A stretch of DNA of 64,000 nt from Orychophragmus violaceus (lineage: Eukaryota; Streptophyta; Magnoliopsida; Brassicales; Brassicaceae), in assembly GCA_030180135.1 (NCBI GenBank), contig CM058237.1, forward strand, positions 38,833,126 to 38,897,125, in the 5' to 3' direction. Made by a program: the position numbers and the translations under genes. Under the pieces are notes generated by a model. The model ran no database searches and was not told where the DNA came from. It worked only from the letters and a program-made list of their open reading frames with translations. This document shows, one piece after another, positions 9,909 to 22,255 of the stretch; position 1 is the first letter of the stretch; each line of letters opens with the position of its first letter.

Positions 9909-12900
9909 ATGACTACTACAAGCACTCAAAACACATTCTCAATCCGGTCTGTTCTCGAGAAGGAGAAGCTGACTGGAACGAACTTCCTGACGTGGTCAAG
10001 GAACTTGAGGCTGGTCCTCAAGCAGGAGAAGAAGGATTATGTCCTTCGTGATCCCCTCCCCGAGAGGCCTCCTAACAATGCCCCCAGGACTCTGCATAAT
10101 GCTTGGGAAAAACATTCGTCAGATGAAAATGATGTCTATTGCCTGATGTTGGCGACAATGACTGCTGAGCTGCAAATGCAGTTCGAGAGTGTGTTGTCAC
10201 CCATCGAGATAATGGCAAGCCTGAAATCGCTTTTTCAGGAGCAAGCAAGGACTGAGAGGTTTCAGACAGTTAAGAACCTCTTAGACTGTAAGTTGGCTGC
10301 TAATGCGGCAGTGAGTCCTCATGTCTTGAAGATGATGGGTTATCTCTATCATCTTCAGAAACTCGACTGCCCTATCAGCCAGGAACTTGCCTGCGACATC
10401 GTTCTGCAGTCTTTACCTGCAAGCTATGATCAGTTCATTCTGAACTTTAATATGCATGGCTTGAGTAAGACATTGCCTGAGCTTCACGGAATGCTCAAGA
10501 CTGCAGAGCCCAACTTGAGGAAAACCGCCAAGGACCCCAATGTGCTTATGGTACAGAAGGGCAAGGGCTTTAAGAAATCCTCTGCTAAGGATAAGGGAAA
10601 GGCTAAGGCTGTCCAAGTCTCGGACAAGGACACGCCAAAGCCCAAGCCCAAGTCTAAGGCTGGGCCTACTGACATCTGCAGGTTCTGTAAAGAACCAGGG
10701 CATTGGAGGAGAGAATGTAAGAAATTCCAAGAAGGTCTAAAGGAATTGAAGAAGAAGACTCTCGAGACTTCTTCATCAGGTATTTTTGTTATAGAAGTTA
10801 ATACAACTACTTCTGATAATACCTCATGGGTTATGGATACTGGTTGTGGGGCTCATATTTGTACTAATATGCAGGCACTCAGCAACAGTAGGAGGCTGAA
10901 GCAAGGACAAGTGGAGCTACGAGTTGGGAATGGAGCGAAAGTTCTTGCACTAGCTGTAGGCACATACTTGTTGTCTTTACCTTCGGGATTGATTTTAGAA
11001 CTCAATAATTGTTATTTTGTACCTGCGATAAGCAGAAATATTATTTCAATTTCTTTGTTGGATTTGGAAGGTTATGATTTTTCAGTTAAGAATAAATTAT
11101 GTTCCTTCAATCGCAACAATTTGTTCTATGGTTGTGCCCCTCTTACGAATGGGCTTTACATACTTGATCAATCCGCGCCAATTTATAACATTGATACCAA
11201 ACGGTTCAAACCAAATGAGGAGAACCGAACGTTTCTATGGCATTGTCGTTTAGGGCACATCAGCGAGAAACGCATCAAGAGGCTCCATTCGAATGGACTT
11301 CTTGGCTCATTTGACTTTGAGTCATGTGAGAAATGTGAATCCTGCATGATGGGCAAAATGACACGGGCCCCCTTTAATAAACCTAACGAGAGGGCCAGTG
11401 ACTTATTGGGCCTGATACACACTGATGTGTGTGGCCCAATGTCCACAAATGCAAGAGGAAACTATCAGTACTTCATTACCTTCACTGATGATTTCAGTAG
11501 GTATGGATATGTTTATTTAATGAAACATAAGTCTGAATCTTTTGAGAAGTTCAGAGAATTCCAAAATGAAGTACAGAACCAACTTGGCAAAAGCATTAAG
11601 GCTCTTCGGTCCGACCGAGGAGGAGAATACTTAAGCCAAGAATTCAGTGATCATCTAAGAGAGTGTGGGATCGTGTCCCAACTCACTCCTCCTGGAACAC
11701 CTCAATGGAATGGTGTGTCTGAGAGGAGAAATCGGACCTTATTGGATATGGTTCGATCTATGATGAGTCACACAGACCTTCCAATATCCCTTTGGGGATA
11801 TGCTCTGCTAACAGCAGTGTTCACTCTAAATAGAGCGCCATCGAAAGCAGTAGCAAAGACACCATATGAATTATGGACTGGAGTGGCTCCAGTGCTGTCT
11901 TATCTTAGAATTTGGGGTTGTGAAGCCTATGTCAAGAGATTAATCTCAGACAAGCTTACACCAAAGTCTGATAAATGCTACTTCATTGGTTATCCGAAGG
12001 AAACCAAGGCTTATTACTTCTACCTGCGTTCCGAGAACAAGATTTTTGTTGCCCGGGATTGTAACTTTCTTGAGAGGGAGTTTCTCTCTAAGAAAGACAG
12101 TGGGAGTAAGGTACTGCTTGAAGAAATTCAAGATGAACAGGATACTGCTCAACCTAATGAGGAAGAGCAGCAGGAGGACCTACAAGAAATTGTAGAGCCT
12201 GAACCTGTAGTACCTGAAGTTCGAAGATCCGGGAGGATCCGTCACGAACCCGAGAGATATCAAGGATTCCTCGTGACTAACTGTCATGATCTTCTGATCA
12301 TTGATGGTGATGAACCATCGAATTTCAATCAAGCTATGATGGGCCCAGATTCCTCTAAGTGGCGTAAGGCCACAGATTCCGAAATGGACTCCATGTCGGT
12401 CAACCAAGTGTTCTCGTTGGTTGACTTACCGACGTGGATGGAAATGTCCAGATTTATAAAGCCAGGTTGGTGGCAAAAGGTTTCAGACAAGTTCACGGTG
12501 TGGATTACGATGAAACCTATTCCCCAGTGGCAATGATGAAATCTATTCGGATTCTACTAGCAACTGCAGCTTTTCATGATTATGAAATTTGGCAGATGGA
12601 CGTGAAAACCGCCTTCCTGAATGGAATTCTGGAAGAGGATGTGTATATGACACAACCTGACGGTTACATATATCCAAAGAATGCTGGGAAAGTATGCAAG
12701 CTTCATAAATCCATTTATGGATTGAAGCAAGCATCGAGGAGCTGGAATCTTCGTTTTGATGAAGCCATCAAGCAATTTGACTTCATCAGAAACGAAGAAG
12801 AACAATGCGTGTATAAGAAAACTAGTGGGAGCAAGATAGTATTTCTTATTCTGTATGTCGATGACATACTGCTTCTCGGAAACGACGTTCCAATGCTGAA

Positions 12901-13836
12901 GTCAGTAAAGGACTGGCTTGGAAGTTGTTTTCCATGAAAGACATGGGTGAAGCCGCATACGTTCTTGGAATCAGGATCTACCGGGATAGATCTAGAAGGC
13001 TGATAGGCTTGTGTCAAGATTCATACATTGACAAAGTCCTACAAAGATTCAGCATGAAAGATTCCAAGAAGGGCTTCACGCCAATGGTACATGGCACAAC
13101 GCTAAGCAAGAAGCAGAGCCCTACGACGGCTGCTGAGCTTGAGCGCATGAAGAATATTCCTTATGCATCTGCAATAGGATCTATCATGTATGCCATGATC
13201 TGTACTTGTCCTGATGTTGCTTATGCATTGAGTATGACGAGTAGATACCAGTCAAATCCAGGTGAAAACCATTGGATTGCCGTCAAGAATATCCTGAAGT
13301 ATCTAAGACATACTAAGGACAAGTTCTTGGTATACGGTGGAAGTGATGTGCTTAAAGTCAGTGGATTCACGGACGCAAGTTTCCAGACAGACCAAGATGA
13401 TTTCCGGTCACAGTCCGGTTATATCTTTTGTCTGAATGGCGGTGCAATCAGTTGGAGAAGCTCCAAGCAAGACACCGTTGCTGATTCCAGTACAGAAGCT
13501 GAATATATCGCCGCTTCAGAAGCTGCGAAGGAAGCTGTTTGGATACGAAAGTTCATTATTGAACTAGGTGTGATACCAAATGCGGCTGAGCCTCTGGCAC
13601 TGTTTTGTGATAACAATGGTGCTATTGCTCAGGCAAAGGAACCAAGATCACACCAGAAATCCAAGCATGTTCTAAGAAGATTTCACTTGATACGTGACAT
13701 CATTAATAGAAAGGAAGTCAAGATCAGCCGAGTTCAGACAGATGATAACGTCGCTGATCCGTTGACAAAGCCACTCCCAAGGCCTAAGCTCGAGTTCCTG
13801 ACTGAAGCTGTAGGCATTAGAGACATTGAAATGTAA
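9909..13836 (+). pseudogene. E2 gag-pol polyprotein, broken in reverse transcriptase
   Basis: An intact frame runs from ATG 9909 for about 840 codons: Gag, CCHC knuckle C257-X2-C260-X4-H265-X4-C270, aspartic protease DTG at 310-312, GAG-pre-integrase HHCC zinc region from H445, and an integrase core with D506, D569 and E605 (35 residues between the last two, the classical D,D35E). Compared with E3, about 49 bp are missing at 12429-12431 (codons for the NGAKPLKCKW region), which shifts the frame; the shifted frame ends at 12536. Reverse transcriptase continues in another frame from 12431 with YVDD at 12854-12865. It then loses one T near 12927-12932 and stops at 12937. RNase H resumes in a third frame to 13836. 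A working polymerase would need both lesions bypassed, so the copy is probably dependent on helpers. Confidence 0.9.
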
Positions 13837-14686
13837 TCTAAATTTGAGTGGGAGTTTGAGGGCTTTATTTAGTTATTGATATGTTCTTGTAAAACATTTT
13901 CTTATGTTTAATGAAATTATTATTTCAAGATTATTTTAACTGTGATGAAATAATCGTTCCAAAATGATATGAACCATTTTATAGGTCATCGAAGTAAGTG
14001 ACTTGATCTTGAGTTATCAAAGTCATTTAGCTTGATCATGAGACCCTATATTTGATAGATGGCCTATATCATCATGTCCCTAGTCGAAGGTTGTTGAAAT
14101 TGGAACACCAACAACCGTGTGAGACTAGATTGGTATGTGACTTATGAAAAAGTCTCAGTGTGTCATAGATGCGCGGCATCAAAGTCAGTACATAGGTGTA
14201 TGTAGGGTACATACGACCGGACAAGACCCGATTATAAGAACTCTTCAGGATATTTATATCTGTGTCATAAGAGATTCTTACTACGACTATAGAGTATAGT
14301 CCTTAGACCTGAGTTCGCATGCATGTGACTGCACATGAACTAATGCGCTTTGATCATTGTCTAATGCTGTCGTTAAGCGATGGTTATAAGGACCTTGATT
14401 GGGTGTATTATGAAATGAGTAGCTTACAGTGATGGAACAAGACGGGATTTGTCCCTCCAATATAAATGGAGTGAATATCTCTAGGCCAATCGGAGATTTG
14501 AATACTGGAAAATGCATGGCCATGCTCAAACGGACTTTCCCGAGTCGTTTGGATTGTCAGTATCAAATCAGAGTCCGATGAACGAGATTAGGCTTTATAA
14601 GGATGACACTAATCTTGCCTTATGACTAATCGAGATATTGAGACAAAAGGATTATGAATACAGAGATTCCAGTACAAGTGGGAGAT
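13837..14686 (+). other. E2 3' non-coding region
   Basis: About 850 bp without a convincing ORF between RNase H and the LTR. Its second half is clearly homologous to 15329-15773 of E1 (shared CGCATGCATGTG, ATAGAGTATAGTCCTTAGAC and TCTAGGCCAATCGG stretches) and, on the other strand, to 45867-46330 of E3. Confidence 0.8.
14676..14686 (+). promoter_or_regulatory. E2 polypurine tract
   Basis: AAGTGGGAGAT immediately before the 3' LTR. This is the plus-strand primer site and is identical in sequence and position to the E1 tract and, reverse-complemented, to the E3 tract. Confidence 0.85.
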
Positions 14687-15323
14687 TGTTGGAATTATGT
14701 CCAGTAATCTCGGTACTGTCTCTAGAAAGTAAGAGTATGTCAATGATCAGACATAAGTCATATAATACTGGGGGTCATGATGGCTTGCTAGAGTCCGCTC
14801 ATGATCTATAAGTCTTGGACTTATTGCCTTTATTATATGATCCCATATGGGTCACACGCCTAAGCTAACGGGAAAATACGAAGGAACGGTTTAGCAGAAG
14901 TACGGTAAAAGTGCTAGGCATTTACTGTACTTAGAGAGAATAAAGGGCCTGATTAAATCCATGGGATTTAATCAGAACTGAGAATTGGGCCCAAAAGCCC
15001 ATGAGAACTAAAGGGAGTTTTAATGAATAAAACTTGACCTAAAGCTCTCTAATTTTTCTCAGACTCTGCGCCTCCCTCCTCTCTCTCTGCGCCTCCTCTC
15101 TCAGCTGGTCTAGCAGCCAATTTCCCGGTGTGCGTGTGTGAGCCTTTGGAGGATCCATCCCTTGGTGGTTCTGCTGATCTCTGACCCGTGCCTCCTCTTT
15201 CCGCTGCACAAAAAGGTAACAGGTGAGATCTATTATGTTTCTATTCAAGAGAACCTAGATCTGCATGTTTAGTAGGATGAATAAATCTGAGAATTGAATC
15301 AGGAGACACTAAACGATCCTACA
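14687..15323 (+). repeat. E2 3' LTR
   Basis: 637 bp, two differences from the 5' copy. It is followed directly by target duplication CATAT (15324-15328) and the continuation of E1. Confidence 0.95.
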
Positions 15324-15843
15324 CATATGACCGGACATGGCCCGCTGATGAGAACTCTACAAGATATTAATATCTGTGTCATAAGAGGTTCTCATATACG
15401 ACTATAGAGTATAGTCCTTAGACCTGAGTTCGCATGCATGTGGCTGCACATGGAGTGATGCGCTTTGATCATTGTCTAACGCTGTTTCGTAACTGGGAGC
15501 TATAAGGACCTTGGTTGGGTGTATTATAAAGTGTGTAGTTCATAGTGATGGAACAAGATGGGATTTGTCCCTGCCGTATAATGGAGGAAATATCTCTAGG
15601 CCAATCGGAGACTTGATAGCTGGTAAGAGAGTGGCCACTCCCAAACGGACTTGCCCAAGTCGTTTGAATTGTCAGTATCAAATCTGTTCCGATAAACATG
15701 GTCTGGCTATATAAGGATGACACGCATCTTGCCTTATGCCAGATCGAGATATTGAGACAAAAGGATTAGGGAATGTAGGATTCCAGTACAATCGGGAGAT
15801 TGTTGGGAATGTCCTGTGTAGGATTCCAGTACAAGTGGGAGAT
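15324..15843 (+). other. E1 3' non-coding region, part 2, with duplicated polypurine tract
   Basis: Resumes E1 after nested E2. It ends with a 43-bp tandem duplication: 15774-15816 and 15817-15859 each contain TGTAGGATTCCAGTACA, a polypurine tract and the first 16 bases of the LTR. The upstream tract is altered (ATCGGGAGAT), and the downstream one is canonical (AAGTGGGAGAT, 15833-15843). Confidence 0.85.
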
Positions 15844-16507
15844 TGTTGGGAATGTCCTGAAATCTACCGTACTATCTCTAGAAAGTATGATAAATGTCGA
15901 GATCAGACATAAGTCATAAATACTGGGTGATCATGATGGCTTGCTAGAGTCCGCTCTTGATCTATAAGTTTAGGACTTATTACCAGTATTGTATGATCCC
16001 AAAGGGTCACACACCATAGCTAACGGGAAAGTTAAATGGAATAAATACGGTAAGATGCAGTGGCATTTACTGTATTGGATCAGAGAATTGGGCCAGACAA
16101 AATGCAGGTTTTTGCCTGATTTGTGTCTTGGGCCCAAATGATTAATGAGCCATTAGTCAAATGACTTGGGCCCATTAATGAGAGATGAAGAAATCGAAAA
16201 ACCCTAAGGGATAATATATCCCATGCGATTTTTCTTTTTGGTGGCCGTGAGTGTCTCTCTCTCTAACTCTCTCTTTATGATCTGATCCATCTCTTTGGTC
16301 TAGCAGCCATCCCGGCTTGTAAGAGTGTGGATACCAAGGAGGAACAGGTAATCATCTGTTCTGTTGATCTCGACATCACCAATTCCGCTGCAAAGGTAAT
16401 GTCCAGGTTTGTGTTTATGATTCATTTACAAGAACCTAGATCCTTGATTAAATATGTGTTAGGTTGCAATCTGGGAATTGAACCATGGAAAAACACATAA
16501 TCCAACA
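15844..16507 (+). repeat. E1 3' LTR
   Basis: 664 bp, two differences from 1552-2215. Followed by target duplication TATGG (16508-16512) and the remainder of the satellite monomer cut at 1551. Confidence 0.95.
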
Positions 16508-17771
16508 TATGGTCCATCTGCAAACAAATAGTATGGATAGACGCGGAAAATCTTAACTCTGAAGTGCCAACCGGTTTCGGATCTGTTAGGTTGTGTTTCT
16601 GCTATGTAGTTATAATGGACCATTGTGTTTTGGATCTGTTTTAGAGAAAATGATAGTGGGAGAAAAGTTAGTGAGGAAGATGATTATTACGACGAAATAA
16701 CTTCCCCTCACCAAAAAATGGACTTCAATTAAATAACAAATTCCTTGTAGTGCTTTATGTCCAGATACTCGATAAGTTAAATCTCAGTGTCTTCTATGAA
16801 TTCAAGTCGGTGGCGAGACTTTGTTGGACCGAAACCTGGATCCGCTCGGACTACCCAATTTCCAGATATCTCAATCCACTTTCCTTCATTTTTTTCAAGT
16901 CTCGAGAAGTTATTTACTTCACCTGGATAAATGAACATTTCGATCTTGGCTCGCTGCGCGTAAGTGAAAGCATGAAGATCATAGAGTCAGAACCAGTGAA
17001 ATCTTGCATGCCGAAAACTCTGTCAAATATTTTTAACTTACTCTCTAGTCGGCCAAGATGTAACTCCAATATGGTCCATCTGCAAACAAATAGTATGGAT
17101 AGACGCGGAAAATCTTAACTCTGAAGTGCCAACCGGTTTCGGATCTGTTAGGTTGTGTTTCTGCTATGTAGTTATAATGGACCATTGTGTTTTGGATCTG
17201 TTTTAGATAAAATGATAGTGGGAGAAAAGTTAGTGAGGAAGATGATTATTACGACGAAATAACTTCCCCTCACCAAAAAATGGACTTGAATTAAATAACA
17301 AATTCCTTGTAGTGCTTTATGTCCAGATACTCGATAAGTTCAATCTCAGTGTCTTCTATGACTTCAAGTCGGTGGCGAGACTTTGTTGGACCGAAACCTG
17401 GATCCGCTCGGACTACCCAATTTCCAGATATCTCAATCCACTTTCCTTCATTTTTTTCAAGTCTCGAGAAGTTATTTACTTCACCTGGATAAATGAACAT
17501 TTCGATCTTGGCTCGCTGCGCGTAAGTGAAAGCATGAAGATCATAGAGTCAGAACCAGTGCAATCTTGCATGCCGAAAACTCTGTCAAATATTTTTCACT
17601 TACTCTCTAGTCGGCCAAGATGTAACTCCAATATGGTCTATCTGCAAACAAATAGTATTGGTAGACTCGGAAAATCTTAACTCTGAAGTGCCAACCGGTT
17701 TTGGCTCTGTTAGGTTGTGTTTCTGCTATGTAGTTATAATGGACCATTGTGTTTTGGATATGTTTTAGAGA

Positions 17772-18322
17772 AAATGATAGTGGGAGAAAAGTTAGTGAGG
17801 AAGATGATTATTACGACGAAATAACTTCCCCTCACCAAAAAATGGACTTGAATTAAATAACAAATTCCTTGTAGTGTTTTATGTCCAGATGCTCGATAAG
17901 TTCAATCTCAGTGTCTTCTATGACTTCAAGTCGGTGGCGAGACTTTGTTGGACCAAAACCTGGATCCGCTCGGACTACCCTATTTCCAGATATCTCAATC
18001 CACTTTCCTTCATTTTTTTCAAGTCTCGAGAAGTTATTTACTTCACCTGGATAAATGAACATTTTGATCTTGGCTCGCTGCGCGTAAGTGAAAGCATGAA
18101 GATCATAGAGTCAGAACCAGTGCAATCTTGCATGCCGAAAACTATGTCAAATATTTTTAACTTACTCTCTAGTCGGCCAAGATGTAACTCCAATATGGTC
18201 CATCTGCATGGGTAGACGCGGAAAATCTTAACTCTGAAGTGCCAACCGGTTTCGGCTCTGTTAGGTTGTGTTTCTGCTATGTAGTTATAATGGACCATTG
18301 TGTTTTGGATCTATTTTAGAGA
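17772..18322. repeat. Satellite monomer variant, 551 bp
   Basis: This copy lacks 11 bp in the CATCTGCAAACAAATAGTATG segment (reads CATCTGCATGGGTAG near 18201). The loss brings minus-strand codons into a continuous 86-codon frame (18298-18038), which is a by-product of the deletion. Confidence 0.85.
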
Positions 18323-21300
18323 AAATGATAGTGGGAGAGAAGTTAGTGAGGAAGATGATTATTACGACGAAATAACTTCCCCTCACCAAAAAATGGACTT
18401 GAATTAAATAACAAATTCCTTGTAGTGCTTTATGTCCAGATGCTCGATAAGTTCAATCTCAGTGTCTTCTATGACTTCAAGTCGGTGGCGACACTTTGTT
18501 GGACCGAAACCTGGATCCGCTCGGACTACCCTATTTCCAGATATCTCAATCCACTTTCCTTCATTTTTTTCAAGTCTCGAGAAGTTATTTACTTCACCTG
18601 GATAAATGAAAATTTCGATCTTGGCTCGCCGCGCGTAAGTGAAAGCATGAAGATCATAGAGTCAGAACCAGTGCAATCTTGCATGCCGAAAACTCTGTCA
18701 AATATTTTTCACTTACTCTCTAGTCGGCCAAGATGTAACTCCAATATGGTCCATCTGCAAACAAATAGTATTGGTAGACTCGGAAAATCTTAACTCTGAA
18801 GTGCCAACCGGTTTTGGCTTTGTTAGGTTGTGTTTCTGCTATGTATTTATAATGGACCATTGTGTTTTGGATCTGTTTTAGAGAAAATGATAGTGGGAGA
18901 AAAGTTAGGGAGGAAGATGATTATTACGACGAAATAACTTCCCCTCACCAAAAAATGGACTTGAATTAAATAACAAATTCCTTGTAGTGTTTTATGTCCA
19001 GATGCTCGATAAGTTCAATCTCAGTGTCTTCTATGACTTCAAGTCGGTGGCGAGACTTTGTTGGACCAAAACCTGGATCCGCTCGGACTACCCTATTTCC
19101 AGATATCTCAATCCACTTTCCTTCATTTTTTTCAAGTCTCGAGAAGTTATTTACTTCACCTGGATAAATGAACATTTCGATCTTGGCTCGCTGCGCGTAA
19201 GTGAAAGCATGAAGATCATAGAGTCAGAACCAGTGAAATCTTGCATGCCGAAAACTCTGTCAAATATTTTTAACTTACTCTCTAGTCGGCCAAGATGTAA
19301 CTCCAATATGGTCCATCTGCAAACAAATAGTATGGATAGACGCGGAAAATCTTAACTCTGAAGTGCCAACCGGTTTCGGCTCTGTTAGGTTGTGTTTCTG
19401 CTATGTAGTTATAATGGACCATTGTGTTTTGGATCTGTTTTAGAGAAAATGATAGTGGGAGAAAAGTTAGTGAGGAAGATGATTATTACGACGAAATAAC
19501 TTCCCCTCACCAAAAAATGGACTTGAATTAAATAACAAATTCCTTGTAGTGCTTTATGTCCAGATACTCGATAAGTTCAATCTCAGTGTCTTCTATGACT
19601 TCAAGTCGGTGGCGAGACTTTGTTGGACCGAAACCTGGATCCGCTCGGACTACCCTATTTCCAGATATCTCAATCCACTTTCCTTCATTTTTTTCAAGTC
19701 TCGAGAAGTTATTTACTTCACCTGGATAAATGAACATTTCGATCTTGGCTCGCTGCGCGTAAGTGAAAGCATGAAGATCATAGAGTCAGAACCAGTGAAA
19801 TCTTGCATGCCGAAAACTCTGTCAAATATTTTTAACTTACTCTCTAGTCGGCCAAGATGTAACTCCAATATGGTCCATCTGCAAACAAATAGTATGGATA
19901 GACGCGGAAAATCTTAACTCTGAAGTGCCAACCGGTTTCGGCTCTGTTAGGTTGTGTTTCTGCTATGTAGTTATAATGGACCATTGTGTTTTGGATCTGT
20001 TTTAGAGAAAATGATAGTGGGAGAAAAGTTAGTGAGGAAGATGATTATTACGACGAAATAACTTCCCCTCACCAAAAAATGGACTTGAATTAAATAACAA
20101 ATTCCTTGTAGTGCTTTATGTCCAGATACTCGATAAGTTCAATCTCAGTGTCTTCTATGACTTCAAGTCGGTGGCGAGACTTTGTTGGACCGAAACCTGG
20201 ATCCGCTCGGACTACCCAATTTCCAGATATCTCAATCCACTTTCCTTCATTTTTTTCAAGTCTCGAGAAGTTATTTACTTCACCTGGATAAATGAACATT
20301 TCGATCTTGGCTCGCTGCGCGTAAGTGAAAGCATGAAGATCATAGAGTCAGAACCAGTGCAATCTTGCATGCCGAAAACTCTGTCAAATATTTTTAACTT
20401 ACTCTCTAGTCGGCCAAGATGTAACTCCAATATGGTCCATCTGCAAACAAATAGTATTGGTAGACGCGGAAAATCTTAACTCTGAAGTGCCAACCGGTTT
20501 CGGCTCTGTTAGGTTGTGTTTCTGCTATGTAGTTATAATGGACCATTGTGTTTTGGATCTGTTTTAGAGAAAATGATAGTGGGAGAAAAGTTAGTGAGGA
20601 AGATGATTATTACGACGAAATAACTTCCCCTCACCAAAAAATGGACTTGAATTAAATAACAAATTCCTTGTAGTGCTTTATGTCCAGATACTCGATAAGT
20701 TCAATCTCAGTGTCTTCTATGACTTCAAGTCGGTGGCGAGACTTTGTTGGACCGAAACCTGGATCCGCTCGGACTACCCTATTTCCAGATATCTCAATCC
20801 ACTTTCCTTCATTTTTTTCAAGTCTCGAGAAGTTATTTACTTCACCTGGATAAATGAACATTTCGATCTTGGCTCGCTGCGCGTAAGTGAAAGCATGAAG
20901 ATCATAGAGTCAGAACCAGTGAAATCTTGCATGCCGAAAACTCTGTCAAATATTTTTAACTTACTCTCTAGTCGGCCAAGATGTAACTCCAATATGGTCC
21001 ATCTGCAAACAAATAGTATGGATAGACGCGGAAAATCTTAACTCTGAAGTGCCAACCGGTTTCGGCTCTGTTAGGTTGTGTTTCTGCTATGTAGTTATAA
21101 TGGACCATTGTGTTTTGGATCTGTTTTAGAGAAAATGATAGTGGGAGAAAAGTTAGTGAGGAAGATGATTATTACGACGAAATAACTTCCCCTCACCAAA
21201 AAATGGACTTGAATTAAATAACAAATTCCTTGTAGTGCTTTATGTCCAGATACTCGATAAGTTCAATCTCAGTGTCTTCTATGACTTCAAGTCGGTGGCG

Positions 21301-22255
21301 AGACTTTGTTGGACCGAAACCTGGATCCGCTCGGACTACCCTATTTCCAGATATCTCAATCCACTTTCCTTCATTTTTTTCAAGTCTCGAGAAGTTATTT
21401 ACTTCACCTGGATAAATGAACATTTCGATCTTGGCTCGCTGCGCGTAAGTGAAAGCATGAAGATCATAGAGTCAGAACCAGTGCAATCTTGCATGCCGAA
21501 AACTCTGTCAAATATTTTTAACTTACTCTCTAGTCGGCCAAGATGTAACTCCAATATGGTCCATCTGCAAACAAATAGTATGGTAGACGCGGAAAATCTT
21601 AACTCTGAAGTGCCAACCGGTTTCGGCTCTGTTAGGTTGTGTTTCTGCTATGTAGTTATAATGGACCATTGTGTTTTGGATCTGTTTTAGAGAAAATGAT
21701 AGTGGGAGAAAAGTTAGTGAGGAAGATGATTATTACGACGAAATAACTTCCCCTCACCAAAAAATGGACTTGAATTAAATAACAAATTCCTTGTAGTGCT
21801 TTATGTCCAGATGCTCGATAAGTTCAATCTCAGTGTCTTCTATGACTTCAAGTCGGTGGCGAGACTTTGTTGGACCGAAACCTGGATCCGCTCGGACTAC
21901 CCTATTTCCAGATATCTCAATCCACTTTCCTTCATTTTTTTCAAGTCTCGAGAAGTTATTTACTTCACCTGGATAAATGAACATTTCGATCTTGGCTCGC
22001 TGCGCGTAAGTGAAAGCATGAAGATCATAGAGTCAGAACCAGTGAAATCTTGCATGCCGAAAACTCTGTCAAATATTTTTAACTTACTCTCTAGTCGGCC
22101 AAGATGTAACTCCAATATGGTCCATCTGCAAACAAATAGTATGGATAGACGCGGAAAATCTTAACTCTGAAGTGCCAACCGGTTTCGGCTCTGTTAGGTT
22201 GTGTTTCTGCTATGTAGTTATAATGGACCATTGTGTTTTGGATCTGTTTTAGAGA

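Larger units (their letters stand above)
7605..15323 (+). mobile_element. E2: Ty1/Copia LTR retrotransposon nested in E1
   Basis: 7,719 bp with two 637-bp LTRs (7605-8241, 14687-15323), TGTTGG...CCTACA ends, and the 5-bp target duplication CATAT at 7600-7604 and 15324-15328. Order: LTR, Met-tRNA primer site, 1.67-kb leader with an odd GC-rich block, gag-pol, 0.85 kb of 3' non-coding sequence, polypurine tract, LTR. The LTRs differ at two positions that I can find (T/A near 7667 and C/A near 8199). It is structurally complete but carries two frame-breaking lesions in reverse transcriptase, so it is probably not autonomous. Confidence 0.96.
1552..16507 (+). mobile_element. E1: Ty1/Copia LTR retrotransposon, non-autonomous, hosting nested E2
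   Basis: Bounded by 664-bp LTRs (1552-2215 and 15844-16507) that start TGTTGGG and end CCAACA, with a perfect 5-bp target duplication TATGG at 1547-1551 and 16508-16512. The satellite monomer reads through once the element is removed. Without nested E2 (7605-15323 plus one copy of its target duplication) the element is about 7.2 kb. Order: LTR, Met-tRNA primer site, 1.6-kb leader, intact gag, heavily decayed pol, 3' non-coding part, polypurine tract, LTR. The LTRs differ at only two positions that I can find (in the CT-rich tract and near the 3' end), so the insertion is young although pol is old and broken. Confidence 0.95.

Noticed and set aside
15801..15816. A third LTR start at 15801 (second solo LTR)
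   Set aside because: Only 16 LTR bases are present before the sequence returns to the polypurine region. It is a 43-bp tandem duplication.
18038..18298. 86-codon minus-strand ORF as a distinct gene
   Set aside because: It exists only because an 11-bp deletion in this monomer joins two frames.
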